DNA from: Sphagnum compactum
Lineage: Eukaryota; Bryophyta; Sphagnopsida; Sphagnales
Direction of reading: 5' to 3'
DNA: 64,000 nucleotides
Assembly (NCBI GenBank): GCA_965153455.1
Contig: OZ234494.1
Coordinates: 14,756,001-14,820,000, forward strand
This document shows, piece by piece, positions 13,576 through 27,295 of this stretch. The notes below the pieces were generated by a model. It was given only the letters and a program-made list of their open reading frames with translations. It did no database searches and was not told the origin of the DNA. Position 1 is the stretch's first letter. Each line of letters begins with the position of its first letter. Position numbers and translations under genes: made by a program.

Positions 13576-16500
13576 GGAGTAGGATTGGGTGACCCGGCAA
13601 TTGCAAGTGGAAACCATTCCATTGGAAACCCTTTTCTTTATGACTCGGTGTGTGGTTCAAGGATCACAACACGGTTACCACCTTGGGTAACCCATGTTGT
13701 CAACCCTTCTACTACCCAAGTGTGATCTAGGGAAAGTAGAAAGGGTTGAGTTATATAGGGTACAATTTTATTACATTTAATTTGCTTATAGCTTTTTGGT
13801 AGATTAAGGCATTGTTAAAAAAATTTGCAAGCTTTTAATTTGTACACCACTTATATATAACTCAGGATTATCCTCTATTTTTTTGGCATATAACCATTCA
13901 AGAGTGCCTTAATCATTTTAGGCTCCACGTTGCTTCACACTAATATGTGATGATGGTTAAATTGTTTATTAACATAATAATTTTGTTATTGCAATCAATT
14001 TCTTCTTTTCAAAAAATAAAAGTTTTGTACATTTTATTATTATATGTTTTTTTATTAATATATATATTTTTGCATTCTTGATTTGATAAGCAAAATGGCC
14101 AATGAAAGCCCAATTTCATTAAAGAAGTTTACAACAAAATTGCAAACAGACAAAAGAAAAAAAAAAACATTTTTATTGTCCATTTTTCATGTTTATGAAT
14201 GTTGGTCGAAATTTTTTTAACTCTCTAGTAGACATGACAAGCATTGGCGGTGTTGTGTTTTTTTTAAGGAATTTTTGTTTGCAACCAAAGTTGCCATCAT
14301 CCATTTACGATGGTTAGAAAGTGTCACCCTCTAAAGGAAAAAGACTTTATAGAAGAGTTATTTATCATAGAAGAGTTATTTGTAAAATTCACCCTGTCTT
14401 TGAGCTCTAGTTTGACCCTGTACTCCCTGTTTCATCCCCAATTTCAGGGTAGCCATAACGTGAGCAAAATTTGATACCGTTTCATGAAATTAAGTATGGG
14501 GTTTAGAAGATTTGCAGTATCTTATTTTGATAAGGCTTTGATTTAATGAAGAATACAAACAGCACTCAATGTGCATGTAAGGGAAATCCCAAAACTGGGG
14601 GGTGAAACTCCTCCCTTGAGAACCCAATTTAGGTGAGACAACTAATTTGGCTCCCTTGTTTTGTTCTTGTGTAATGTTCTCATCCTGACTTTTCATTTCG
14701 TCCCCAGTTTTGATGAAATTGGGGCCCAGTAGTCCCAGTTTGTGATAGATACTTTATGGATACCTGTAATGTCTTTTTGGGGAGGACCTGTCACCAGTTA
14801 ACTAACCGAAGGATGGCTCGCTCACTCTACTAGGCGCAACCCAATTCTGGGTATGGAGCCTGTTCCATAGTATGGAAAATTACATTGAAAAAATGGAGAA
14901 TCAAACAAGTTGAGAATCCCCAGGTCCTTTAGAATTTATAAGGAAAAAAGATGGATCCAATTCACCAAGAACTGTGCTTTACAAGTCCAAACCAGTGTTG
15001 TACAGTTCTAAGTTTTCGAAGATAAGCTCGGGTTCTGGGTTTGGTTTTGGTTGTGTTTTTTTCATTGGATGGAACCTCTGATTCCAATTCTAGCTTGCTT
15101 GTCTTGAGTCTGATGCACCCCTCTGGTCTCACAGATAAGCTAAGATGGGTTCTTCACCTTGTTGAACATCCAATTTTCAATTCTTCACCCAAAAAAAAAA
15201 ATAGTTTCCAAGAGGAGCTCATTCCAACCTATACCTATACACATCTTAAAATATGGAATTTCTGTAAGTAGTAGTAGTAGTAGTATTGCACACCCAATTT
15301 AAAAAAATGACCACCTGAGTAAGAAATACAATCTACCAGCAATCCTTTTGAATCAAATAATACAGGCTTGCTTGAAAAATTCAAAAAAAAAAGAGTGTAG
15401 TATAATACTTGCTGGCTTGAAAGTTTTGAAACCAAAAACCTACATTAAAGAAGTGTGCAGGGAAATTCAAGTTCATGCATGGAGGCTGGTTTTAAGGTCC
15501 AGTTCCTGTTCAGGAATGTGGGAAACCCATTGCAAAAGTTAGTTCAAAGTTGTATTATAAATTCTCCACTTGTCCAACCACCCCATCTCTCAATAAAATG
15601 CAGTTCTAAAAGAGATGTGGACCCATCTGATTTCTGGTTTGGAAGATTGATCCGAACATAAGAAGATGCCAATGGCCAACTTGCCGTTTCAGATCTCAAC
15701 TGAATCCAATGGCTGGATCAAGAAGGGTGACAAGCCATTTTACAGTATTCTTTTACTGAGGAGATCGCGGTGAAAATCCTTTTTGCAACTTGGGTTTTGA
15801 TTCCTTACTTTGTGCATTCATTCATATACAACAAAAAGAGCTTGGAACACCCAAAGGTACAAATAGGCAGATTTGTCCAAGTGCTACATGAAAAAGTATA
15901 TATATGCAACTCTGTCATCACTGAGGCTGACATGCTGACCTTCTCGACCAAAGTAATTGGCAGTTGCAAAATTCCAACAAAAATGCGATGAACAAAATCA
16001 TTGAGGTCGATATCATTTGAAGTTGATATCTTATTGTGCATACTCATACAACAAACTAGTTATGTTTGCCCCCATATATGCTTGGTAAAACCTAAAAAAC
16101 ATACATGCATGTCTACTATCTTAGGGCAATCATAAATTTTTATAACATAAAAGGTGACAACAATATAAACAAATTAATCAACTAAAGATTAATTTCATTA
16201 TGATTTTTGTTATTAAATCTTCATCAAGGCGTTATTGAAAATTTTTAAGGGTATCACCCCACCCCTCGGGCATTACTCTACTCACTTATAGCAACATCCA
16301 GTTTGTTACTTGGCGGTAGACAAATCACTAGAAGTAAGATCCCAATTACATTATGGGCTCTGCCAATCATCGAGAGAAATGTTTTGTGGAATGTTCACCA
16401 GGTGTTGCTGTGAACTCAAGTTTATGTTTTGGAAACAAAATGGGACTTTCCCTACTTCAACCCTTGGTGGTTCAAACCTGGCATCAGGAGCAAAGCCCTT

Positions 16501-17419
16501 CCACTTCGAGCTGCTTGTTTCTGCTTTCTCCTTTGGGTGGTGTTGTTGATTCATAGTTCTCATCTGATGTTGATCCCCATGTTTCTCCTTCAGTATTGTT
16601 TTGGTTTGACACTGTTGCTGCCGCATATTTCTCCTTCTCCCTCCTCTAATTTTCCTTTCACCAATTTCATTCCTACTTTACTTTCTCTGCTTTAGAGTGG
16701 TGTACTGGGACTGTGACTAAACAGTTTGCCTTGACACAGACACTGCTTGACTCGCCATGGCTATCTGATTGCAAAAAGGAATACACTCCTCATGCTTTCA
16801 GGGTTGCCCACAAATCAAACTCTAGTCTTTTCAGAGTTCATTAAATTACCTGCTCAATAGCAAGGCAGGTAAGCCCAAACTCCATCAGCATCAGAATTTT
16901 GTGCTGATTAGCAACAGCCATAAGGTATAAAGAAAATGGCGTACTGCAACTGTAGTACCTTTGGTGCAAAACATCAGACACATCTCCTGTTTCATGGAAC
17001 AAAGGGCATCCAAATAAGCATCTGACAAAATTAATTACAGAAGTAACTAAATAAAATTTGGTCAAAAAGTGCAGAGTGTGGTGACATACTATGAAAAGAC
17101 TATAATCAAGCAACATCCATTCTAGTTGGAACAGTACAATAGTTAGGAGCTTGTGTACCAGTCCAATGACATCGTGATGGAGCAAGCAAAGCACCATCAT
17201 AGACACACCTGTGTCTAGCATCTGCTCGTAACTGCATTTCCACCAACATCCCCAATCTTTCATCAAACTTCTATGGAACAATCTTCTTAGGACTCGTATC
17301 CTCAACTGATTCTGGACATCCACCTCAGCTATACATCCTTGATGCCATCTGTAGTGAGGAAACATTACCAGCCATGACACCAATGTAGGTCACTGCAAAA
17401 TTTCCAGGATTTGTTGCAT

Positions 17420-20400
17420 TTAGTAGTTGTTGGTCCATGTCTGTAGGGAATGCTGTGGTTGCTGGTATCCTCCAGCTTGTGTAGCACTGCTAGTTCCACC
17501 ACCCATAGCCAGAGGCCGTTGCAGCATTTGGTGCACTCTGGAAGAAGACCCTGACTGGGAAGGATGGTAGAGGTTTGTTGGATATGTCTGCATATGAGTA
17601 GGAGCAGACTGTTGTGAAAGGGAATATGGTATGTGGTGACCTTGGTCTGCATGATTGTAATATGAGTTTGTTTGCATGCCTCCAGTTGATCCCATATCCC
17701 GTGGTAGATGTGTTGGAATCCAGACTGTCGAACCCTCTACCTGCTACACACCCAAGCATCCCATCATAAACACTTGCTCCACATATTTAACACGCATACC
17801 AGAGGGATCCATCTGCACTGTGCATAGGCACTGCAAGCTCCTTGCATGTTGAAAGGTGAATAATTCAAGTTTTAATTAGTTGGACAAAACTGTTGGTGCT
17901 CATTATCCTTGATAAGCTCATTCTGTCCTTACCCTGCCATGTTTGAACTACTTGTGTTGGCAGATCTGTGTCACATATATCATCATATGGTTCTGCTGAC
18001 ATTTGCATTAAGCCTAAGGACATTTCCAATAACCTATCACATGTTTGGGAGTCATCATGCCACATCCTACATTCACCTGGGAGCCCAACTGGTAAATGAC
18101 ATCCCAGACGAGCATGGAAAATGGACCCAACTTCCATTCGTCATGCATGAGCATTGAGCCTATCTAACCTAACCAAAGGTTAAGTCAAGTCAACCTCTCA
18201 CCTGCTGGCTGGGGATGTAGACAGTATTGTCTTTGTACTGAGATCCACCCGCATCTTCATAATCAGGAGCAACTGCTATTACAGCAGGGTTGATAGTATA
18301 TCCTGATGGTGTGCTGTTGTAACCTCCATATCCCATGGCTGCAGAAGCAGAGAGTGGAGGGTTGCCTGAGGCAGCACTAGTCTTGTACTGTGGCCATGAG
18401 TACTTCAAAGGTGTAGCAGCACCTGCAAGATATGCAGGTGAAGCAACTGCCGGAGGATAACTTGACCCTGCAGGTGCCTGTGTGTATACAGTGTTGGTAG
18501 GGCTGTAGTTATGCTGATATGGAGCCTGCATGTATGAGTAATTTGGCTGCATATATTGGTAACCCAAGAAGTTTCCATAATGGCCTCTAGTGGGCTGAGC
18601 TGCATATGCATGCACAGGGAGTGCTTGTTGAGGTGTGCTCAAAGCAATTGGGGGATTACTGCCAGGTTGAGCAGTGGGTGCAAAGCTTGACCCTGATGAT
18701 GAAATCAGGGAATTGGGGCCCTGCAGCTGAAAATCTTCCCATAGCCAGTGTTAATGACTGCTTCAAGGATAATGATGTAACCATTTTCAAGATTCCAGAA
18801 CCTCCAAAACTCTAGCTGTTAACAATGGCCAGTACATAGGAAGTTTGTTATCTCGTTTCCACTTGACCACCTCGTACAGAAGGGACTACAGATGACAATC
18901 AAGATGTAACACACTCTTGAAACAGTGCATAGCTGTACTCACTTTTTGCAAGTGTTCTTCATCAAACATGGCCTTCTGTTAGTGCTTTTAAATTTATTGT
19001 CTAGCTCAACTGAGAGTCACCTCCGAAAGCTTCAATACAAGGCTCTACTTTTCCTGTTCAACATTTGGGGATAACTGTTGGATTAGGATAAGTGATTTGC
19101 TTCAGACCAGAAAAGACAGAAAGCAACATTCCTCTTACCTCTTGAGGAGGGAAAGCACTAGCAACACCACTCATGATGTCAATGTTTCCACTAAACTTGC
19201 TAGTTGCATTAGATGTGATATATGGGGGATACTGGGCATCTCCATCTGTCCCAGGCCGGAAACCAAGAGTATGGTAGCTCATAATTGCATCTGTGTATGG
19301 CTGCCAAACAACACCAAGTAAATCATAAATCATCAATAGAAGTTAAGTAATATATTAAATAGCCTCATCTTGCATCAAGCTTTCATGCACAACAACCCAC
19401 TTGTAGGAAATTTCCATGGCTTCTCAGCAACTGCTCCTTGTATAGAACTAACTTGTACATCAAAACACCTTGGTCTTGAGGAAAGCCTTCCCTTTGCTTC
19501 ACTGTCATGAGATGTGCAGAGTCATGCATGTTTACTTCACATCTACAAGGTCACAGAGAGAACTTCACAGAAAAAACAATTCATAGGTAACACAATAAGT
19601 ATGGGTGCAGTCATAAACTTATCAGAGTCATTCACAAAGTCAGACATCACTTTCATCATGAATAGCAGTGACAAGCTGCCATGACTCCCCACGGACACAA
19701 TAAGAAGGGGTGCAGTCATAACCTTGAGAAAAACTCACAAAGTATCAGACCATCACCCTCAGCATCAACAGCAGTGATGAGCTGTCATGACTTCCCACTG
19801 ACTCTGTCAGCTCCAACAGCATGTGTAGATAGGTAAATCATAATCCGCCCAGAACTTCAGGCAAACTATTAGACAACATCTGAATCATGTATTTCCACCT
19901 CACTAGTTCTACCAGGTTAGACTTGAGAATTAAAAACAGATTATGTGAGTATGGATCACAAAATAAGCCTATGGTGATTAAATCTTATGATGCAAGCCAG
20001 ATGAGTGGATGTTGCTGCAATTCTTCCATGAGAAGACTTGGACATGGGCACTAACTAAGCAAGTAGAGAATGTGGAAGATAGAAGCTGTACTCACACCAG
20101 GGCAGAGACATACCATTAAACCTGGCACTTGTGAAACATCTGCCTGTGGGTCTGTTGGTTCATAAGCATATTGGGAGCCTCCAGGAATTTGAGGCATGAG
20201 GGTCAACCCATGATAATTAGATACAGCTGGCAGATATGGGTAAGGAGGACCTTGTTGCACCATATTTTCTGCTTTTGAATGCTCTACTGATTGAGCCACT
20301 GGAGCCACTGGAGCTGAAAGACTAACAGAGGCCACTTCATTCCTGGCAGTAAGGTTCTCAACAGGTGTTGATTGTGTCTGATGACCATAGCTTTCAGCCA

Positions 20401-23400
20401 ATGCCACTGTTGTTGAAACACTGTACACCACAAAAAGGCCATTCCAGGCATTAATCCATCTTTCAGATCTTCCTTGCAGTGGAGGCATGCTGTGCCAACA
20501 ATAGCTTATCACTGAGACTTTAGTCAGCTTTCAATATTACTGTGGCCTCAAGCAAATAGAAGAGATCCACAAGGACAGAATAAGCTGCAGCTCTGTAGGC
20601 AAAGAAAACTCTTTGGTGTCTGGAATTGATATGAACAAACTTAGAAAGGTATAGAAAGGTACATGATCTCTACATCAAAGCCAAACATAGCTCCACCAAG
20701 ATCTCTACCATAGACATATATCCTATCTAGTTCAACCACAGATTTTCTGTAGGAAGGCCATCAAGAGTTATACCTAGATTTTTCTGCCTCCTCCACAGTA
20801 TCGTCCACCAGAGTGTTCTCCATAGTGGCTACAGAACCCTGTTCAGCTTCCTCCAGTCCATAGCTTGTCACAGAGCCAGTTTTGAAGTCAGTTCCAAAAC
20901 TGCCAAAACTCAAGTGAGTGTATTCCGTCTCAGGTACTTTCAGATGGTTGGGAATTATAACTGGCTGGTTGTCCTCCATGCTTAAAACATGCAGCTTTGA
21001 TGCAACATCATCAATCTCCTGCACTGCTTCTGAAGGTTCAGGTGCATCCACACCAACTTCAGACAAGTTTGCCTTCTGATTCCATCCCAGGTCATTTGCA
21101 GTTTCTGCCATGAGTTTCAATACAATGTCAGATTCAAATGAGCCTCTACAACTAGGTACTCCAATATGGGATGGTTTCATTTTAGTCCAAAAACTCTAAA
21201 CAAGTCTTACTGCATCTGATCGTACATAATTCAACATCCAAAATTCACATTCTCAATGCCACCTCAACTATATCCTGGTTGACTACTAGTAAGTCTTGCT
21301 AAAACTTTGTGTCAATCAACAGGGTTCAGTATTGTTCTTAGAACTGAAACATGCCTGCCGGGAAGAATAGAAAGGATAGCCAATCACCTGGCTTCTACCT
21401 AATACAAGTTGAGTACCTGCTAGTGAAACAGTAGCAGCTTGATCACTTGGAAAAGTGTCCATTAAGATTGGAGAGATGGTAGTGGGCCTGATAGCCTTTG
21501 CCTCAAGATGTGTCTCCAAAGTACTTGATGCAGCAGCTGGTGCTGGAATATCTATCTGCTCGACAGATGCCTGTGGTGGTGTTGTTGGAACAGGTCTAAC
21601 TTCCATCTCAAGGGAATTGACAGACCAATCTCCCATAGGCCACTGAATTCGGACTGCTCCTATGTCTTGCTTAATTACACCTTGTGCACCTTGGGTATGT
21701 GGATCCAGCAATGGAGGAAGCACTGGGTCTGTTGAAGAGGATTGAAATCCAGATGACAGTGATGAGGTAATCGGAGAGATCTCGGGTGAATAGCCTACAG
21801 GGTGCTGCAATGTGGCAGGGACGACAACAGGAGAAGAGGAAGAAGCAGGACCTGGACCTGGTGACTGAACTCCAGCAGTTGGGAGAGGTGGTTTTGCTTT
21901 AAATTTCAGAATGTCTGCCATTGTAGTGTGTCCTGAGCTCCATGCCCCTTGTGAAACTAGTGGTGCCTCTGCAAGGCTGGAGCCTCCATTTGGTAGGCCC
22001 TCTGAACTGTGAGTGATAGAAGACTGAGTTTGCAATGGTGGTGATACAGCACTGCTGCTCCACAAGTTCAAAAAGATGGCATGTCTTTACAACCAGAGCT
22101 AAGAAAGAAAAAACAACATGAATCTGATTTCAGATGTAAAGAAAAAAATATGGTTCAATTTGCAGACTACACCCCCAAATCTGAATTATGACAGCGGAAA
22201 GGAATGGGATCATGACCACAATGCACAAAGACTCAACTCCTCCATATCTTCCTTGGGCTGATCGACAAACTCAACATTGTAACAGACTGCAGATGCCACT
22301 CCAATCCAAGACCCCTTAACAGTGAGCCCAGACAAAGAATGCACATGATAAGGTGAAGGGTTGAAGGTCATCACCTTCCATGCATGTTCATCATATACAA
22401 TGTACAGCTTCACTGGAAGTAGAGAAGACACATCATGAAGCTAAAACCAATAGTTGAATAAGACAGGAAGGGAGATAAAAGAAGAAGTCATTGGCAATCC
22501 AGATGCAAGGGGTATTAATGCATCTCCTGCCAGCTTTCTAACAGACATAATATAACAAGCAATTTGAAAGAGATGATCCAGACCTTGGCTGCACATGCGG
22601 TGGAGCAAAATCAGTGGGAGCTGACATGGCAGGAGAAACCCTTTTACTGGGATGCACACCATTTTCCCTGGCAGCAAACAACTTGCCCCGACCTCCTGCA
22701 TATTGTATTGTCAACACTAAGGTCATATATCCTGTAATGAATACTAGACAATGGGACAATTCAAGTCTGTCTGAAATTCTCTTGCAAGTCATTGGAGAAA
22801 ATGGTATGATGTGATGTAAATCTGTCCCATGCCACTGAAAAGTTTTCAGGGGTCAATCCAACAAAGCTGAAGTTGGAGAACTGCATTTCAGGACATGCCA
22901 AGGGAAGGCTAAGAAGCTAAATGGAAGCTAAGCATGAACCTGTGTTAGGAGAACCTTACCATGTGATGGCTGATGGAAGGAGGAGCCTCCTCTACCAATA
23001 CCACTGAAACCAGCTCTGTGAGAGTCACCCCTGCTACCCGGTTTTCCTCTCAACTCCACCGAATCCTTGATGGCTGCACTCTGCACTACCACAACTATCA
23101 CCCAATGAAGAATCCATCTTGAACAAGACATCTCCGTAGTGTCAGCTGCTGGAAGTTATATGGACTGCACTGGATAAGAACATATGCAACTCTTATAGCC
23201 AAACCTATACAGCATTGGGGTTTTGAATCCGGAGGCAACTGAAAGGAGAATTGCAAACTGCAAAGAACAGAAAGGAAAACAGCACCTCTTTTTTCTTATC
23301 TCTCTTGCGTTTAACTTCGTGGAAGTTATCTGCAAATTTGCAATAGCCAAAAAATAGTCAGCAGATACTTAAACCTTAATTGAGAAAACGAACCTGCGGG

Positions 23401-23829
23401 ACAGGAGAAGAGGCTGTTGTGAAAACCTAACAGTATACAGGAAGAGCTCCATGACCTACAACAAAGATGTTAAACCCTGGAATGTGGATGTAAACCAATG
23501 TCCATCAAGAAGCATCAAGGACCTCGAAAATTGAACCAAAAGAAGAGGGGGCGGCGGGAAAAAAATCGATTCGAGGTCATGACATCGTCGAGAGAGGGAG
23601 AATTACCGTCGTTGAGTAGACGCTGCACAGTCTCATTCAAATCCATGTTACACTCTTTGAGCATGGAATAGATCTCATCATCGCTATTCCCAACAATCTC
23701 CTTCAAGCTCTGTACAACTTTACGCGCACTGGCCGGTATTTTCACACCGCCGGTGGTCCCCGCCCCCTCTCCTCCTCCTCCTGTTCCTGCTCCTCGTAGT
23801 CCTCGTCGCCCCCCGCTAGTACTCATCAT
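17420..23829 (-). CDS. GBF-interacting protein 1-like (DUF1296) protein, ten exons
   Basis: Plant proteins of this family bind G-box bZIP factors and stimulate their DNA binding; some have chaperone-like activity. Exons: 23829-23607, 23329-23286, 23080-22960, 22695-22584, 22057-21417, 21104-20774, 20420-20114, 19300-19139, 18726-18202, 17740-17420. Every junction is GT-AG and phases match, giving 928 residues. The N-terminal UBA-like GIP1_N domain spans about residues 30-90 (IPASARKVVQSLKEIV, YSMLKECNMDLNETVQRLL, then FHEVKRKRDKKKE in exon 2). The middle is low-complexity Ser/Pro-rich and holds the conserved TTMADILKFK segment. The C-terminal half has the family's Tyr/Gln/Pro-rich stretches (YTDAIMSYHTLGFRPG, LPVHAYAAQP, SQYKDNTVYIPSQQ) and ends QTWTNNY. 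Exon 5 has a CAGCAG acceptor, so one serine is optional. The exon 5/6 junction is the least certain; a second in-phase donor lies 24 bases further on. The start is one of two adjacent ATGs. Nuclear role is from family knowledge. Confidence 0.93.
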
Positions 23830-24097
23830 TCGCACCCTCCCTCCTTCGTCCAGGGTTACGATTTCAGGCCGAGGCCAAGCTAACGACTACAACGAGGACA
23901 CAGAGCCCCTCCCTCCCTGCAGCACAAGAGCAAGCGCACGAGCCTGCCACAGAAAACACTTGACAAGGAATCAAAACAACCAGTTGAGAGAAAAAAACAG
24001 CAGCGGCAGAAGTTGCAGAGCGCCAAACCCTAATTTGTTTTTGTGCAGACTGAGAAGACCTTCGTACCAAGTCATCATTAATATAATATAGCGATGT

Positions 24098-24430
24098 TTT
24101 TATTGTCCGTTTTTGCGCCCAAATTCATTCATTCATTCATCCATTATGATTCATCAAGTACCTATTATCCATTCCACAGCTTTGTTTTTAAGGTCCATTT
24201 TTGCACCAAAAATCCATTCATCCATTTTCAATTCATCAAGTATCTACTCACCATTCAACAGCGATGGTTTTAAGCTCCGTTTTTGCGCCAAAATTCATTC
24301 ATCTATTAAAAACTCATCCAGTACCACCTATCCATTCCATATTGCTGTTTAAAAACTTTTTTAAGGTCCATATTTGCAACCAAATTCATCCATCATAATT
24401 CATCAACATCCACTTATCCATTCATTCCCT
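24098..24430. repeat. Degenerate tandem repeat (units about 80-95 bp) in the upstream region of the GIP1-like gene
   Basis: Four imperfect units each begin TTTTA(A/T)(G)GTCC(A/G)TTTTTGC and continue with words such as ATTCATTCATCCATT and ATTCATCAAGTA. Approximate starts are 24098, 24186, 24268 and 24361. The array lies 270-600 bp upstream of the GIP1-like start codon. It shares its CATCCATT words with the 10.7-12.6 kb spacer. Confidence 0.75.
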
Positions 24431-26317
24431 TCTGGGGTGTAGTGACTGGGGGGTACTTTGTGACTCATATATTTTGAGCTCTGTGTTGCTGTGCACTCAC
24501 CAGTGACTATCAACTTTTTCTTTTTCTTAAAAAAATTATTTTCATATGGTTTTTCACTAATCCATAATTATTTATTTTAATGTCAAATTTAATTTAAATT
24601 AATATACATTTTATGCACATGAAAAGACACATGGGTCCTTAATTAGTTTTGGGAGGGGGGGGGGGGGTTGCACCCAAAGGTTTTCTTTATTTTTTGGATT
24701 TGTTGTTGTTTGAAGGAGTCACCTTGTTGCATTGGCCCATCACCCAAAAAAAACAATTTGAAATATTGAGCACTCCCCCCCAAAATAGAACATTAGAGGT
24801 GCATGCTTTTGGCCCCACCTTTATAGGTTATTGAAGTTCAACTTTGGTCACAAATTATGGCATGAAGAGGAGTTCTATTGGGAACATATTGTAAACATAT
24901 TGGGAACATGTTGAGAATGCCATTGAGAACACATTCTAACCATGTTGGATTTTTTAAAATTTTGGTGTGTAGAGGTTCTTATTCATTCAAAATGGAAAAA
25001 AAGTGAATTTTTTTTAAAAAAAAAACTCATTTGAGCATTTCAAGTGATGATCTTTCATAGATCTATCCATGAAGGAAGGTAGTTTGTTTGTTTTGTTTTG
25101 TTTGTACTTATGAGATCCACTGAACTGGGATGCTTCAGGTCGCATTCTTGGTCTCTTTGGAAAGCTTGAGGTCACATTCTTGGTCTCTTTGGAAAGCTCT
25201 CGAGGAGGAGGGGTGCATTGGCTTGGTTCCATGATGTTTGGACTTGTGGTGCAAAAGTTCTTGAATATTGAATGATTTCTTCACTGAAAATTAAATTAAA
25301 ATTTCAGAGGAATTGGAATGTGCCATTGGCGTTCTTGGAAAGATCTTGATGGGCAGGATTTAATGGAATAAAATTTGTTAATTTTTTTCAAATTAACTTC
25401 AAATTGAATATGTTAAATATTTATTTTGTAACCCTCGGAAAGAGCTTTTCAACATTTTTACGAAATGTTTCAATTAAAATTTATCGAGTTGCCAGTTGAA
25501 ATTGTTTGAAAAAGTTACCAATTTCAATACTTCTCAAATTATTTTTGATAGAGTGGCATGATGAGAAACAGTCAAATAATGCTGCATACCCTTGTTACAT
25601 GGCAACATCAGGAAGGAAAAAATAATAAATAAAAAATAATAATAATAATAAAATTATCTAACTAGAGGTTGCAAGAAATTATTCAATGTTTAACTACACC
25701 ATGGGTCATCCAAAACTTTACATGGTAATGTTAGGGAGGGAATTTTTTAACCCATTTACAACCATGGGTAACCCATATGTAATGTGAGGGGTCACCTAAT
25801 AAATAACTAGGGGCAGCCAGCCTTCCATAACACCTCTTGGTCGGGCAATTGGGCAGTCAGGGAAAAAATTAATTGGTCAGTCTGCAATAAGGACACATTG
25901 CTGATATAACTGCCTCCATTGAAGCTCATGTGGGCCCAGCAGCAGCAGCAGCAGCGATGGCCCCATTGCAACAAATGTGCAAGAAGAGGAAGGAGATGAG
26001 GAATTGCAAGTTGCAAAACATGGTCCCCACACAGCAGCAGCAAAACAAGTTTGAAAGTTTGGGTGGGAGAATATTACTAATAAAATGGATTAAAATATAG
26101 GTACTTACATATCCAATTCTGTTTGGTCAGGATTGCAGCTCACAGGGCTGCTTCTCTTCTGGGGAGAGGTGAAGGCGCGTAGGGGAAGGTAGATTCTTCC
26201 CTTTCTGAAGCTCCTGAAGACGGATCGCGATGAGCGTCCAGTGCGGAGGAAATGGGTGAGGGACTGTAGGAAGGTGCAGCGAGGCGAGGAGAGCAATTAA
26301 ACTGCATAATCGCAATT
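24431..26317. other. Intergenic region between two divergently oriented genes
   Basis: AT-rich DNA with a long G run near 24652-24667, a 32-bp imperfect tandem duplication at about 25139-25203 (TCACATTCTTGGTCTCTTTG core) and a CAG/GCA-rich patch near 25938-26045. No convincing gene. The right part should hold the promoter of the plus-strand gene beginning at 26318. Confidence 0.55.
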
Positions 26318-27295
26318 ATGGGTGTTGTGCAAAAGACTTGTGAAGAGGTGTGGTGGGGAAGAATCTGCAGTAGTACAGGAAGCTGCAGTGGTAATGCTGC
26401 GCCGGAATGTTGGAGGAGGATGGTACTCCCGAGATTGCAGCGCGTCGGTGGGAATTACTCATGGCTAAGCTTCAAATTCTGCAGAATCATGGGACGAAGC
26501 TGCAGCAGCTTCGGCGATCTGAAGAAGAGAGGAGGAGTAGGAGGAGGAGGAGGAGGTATTTATACAACTAACCAAAAAGCTCCTCCAAACATGAAACGCT
26601 GCAGCTGCTGTAAGATGATCAACACATTGGATTCTAGACTGTGGTTGTTGCCCATTGCTGACAGAGAAAACAACATTAGGGCCGGCTGTTACTCTAGCTT
26701 GAAGATTTTCCAAAGACTTTTGCGAGGTTTTTCAATACTGGCCCAAGCAGCAAGCTGATTGCAAGCAACCAGACGCCGACATTAATTACCTCTTTGTATT
26801 TGATTGCCTTCAGGAATCCCTGGGATGCTCCAGAGAGAAGGTGAAGAGTCTGAGGAGGAACTGGATTCTTCCTCAGATCATACTGCGTCGAAAGATTCTT
26901 TTGAAACTTGTTACGAGTCTATCTTTGCAGACTTGACACCCGAGTCCCTACCTGAGTTCGTAAATGTTCGAGAGTTACTCTCCGACATCGAATCTGAGCT
27001 CGGGGAGCAAGCTTGTCAGCTGCAGTTTGACCCCCTGGTGGCCAATAGTGAGCTACCCGAAGAAGTCAATGTCCGTGAGCTGCTAGCCGAAATCCAAGAG
27101 GAGCTCGACGAACCGTACTTCGACAAATTCTTCAGTACTTGTAACGAAGATTCTTCAGGAGCAAGCCAGGTGAAGAGATATCACAACAATCAGGCTAGTA
27201 CTTCAAATGCGGACATTGTCACGAGTGAAGAAGAGGAAGGGACATCGTTCCGAGTGAGCCCGAGAAACGATAACAAGGCCGCGGATACATCATAA
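26318..27295 (+). CDS. Probable two-exon gene, unknown acidic protein with duplicated VNVRELL motif
   Basis: I do not recognise this protein. The model joins 26318-26726 and 26814-27295 through an 87-bp intron (GCGAG/GTTTTT donor, TTGCCTTCAG acceptor, phase 1), giving 296 residues. Exon 2 is the better part: it stays open for 160 codons, is strongly acidic and low in repeats, and contains two related segments. These are VNVRELLSDIESELGE (186-201) and VNVRELLAEIQEELDE (221-236), each preceded by a LPE(F/E) motif. Exon 1 is Cys/Gly-rich and less convincing. A TATTTATA at about 26556 could be a TATA box, in which case translation might begin at the internal ATG at 26591 (MKRCSCCKM). It is divergent from the GIP1-like gene. 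The paired short amphipathic helices suggest a protein-binding role, but that is inference. Confidence 0.5.

Larger units (their letters stand above)
9309..17419. other. Long gene-poor spacer between the copper ATPase promoter and the next gene
   Basis: The first kilobase contains the ATPase promoter/5' UTR region, a GA microsatellite and a 22-bp repeat. From about 10.55 to 13.3 kb the DNA is AT-rich with many dispersed copies of TTCATCCATT or its complement, plus a TA run near 13.19-13.20 kb. From 13.3 to 17.4 kb there are only short open frames without recognisable homology. The right end, next to 17420, should include the 3' UTR of the GBF-interacting protein gene. Confidence 0.6.

Noticed and set aside
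16841-17383. Minus-strand frame of 180 codons just downstream of the GIP1-like stop
   Set aside because: It falls in the likely 3' UTR, starts without a clear ATG context, and has an unlikely Cys/His/Trp-rich sequence.
22210-22431. Minus-strand frame VKLYIVYDEHAWKVMTF.. inside the GIP1-like gene
   Set aside because: It lies in intron 4. The flanking exons join in phase without it, and it has no match to the family.
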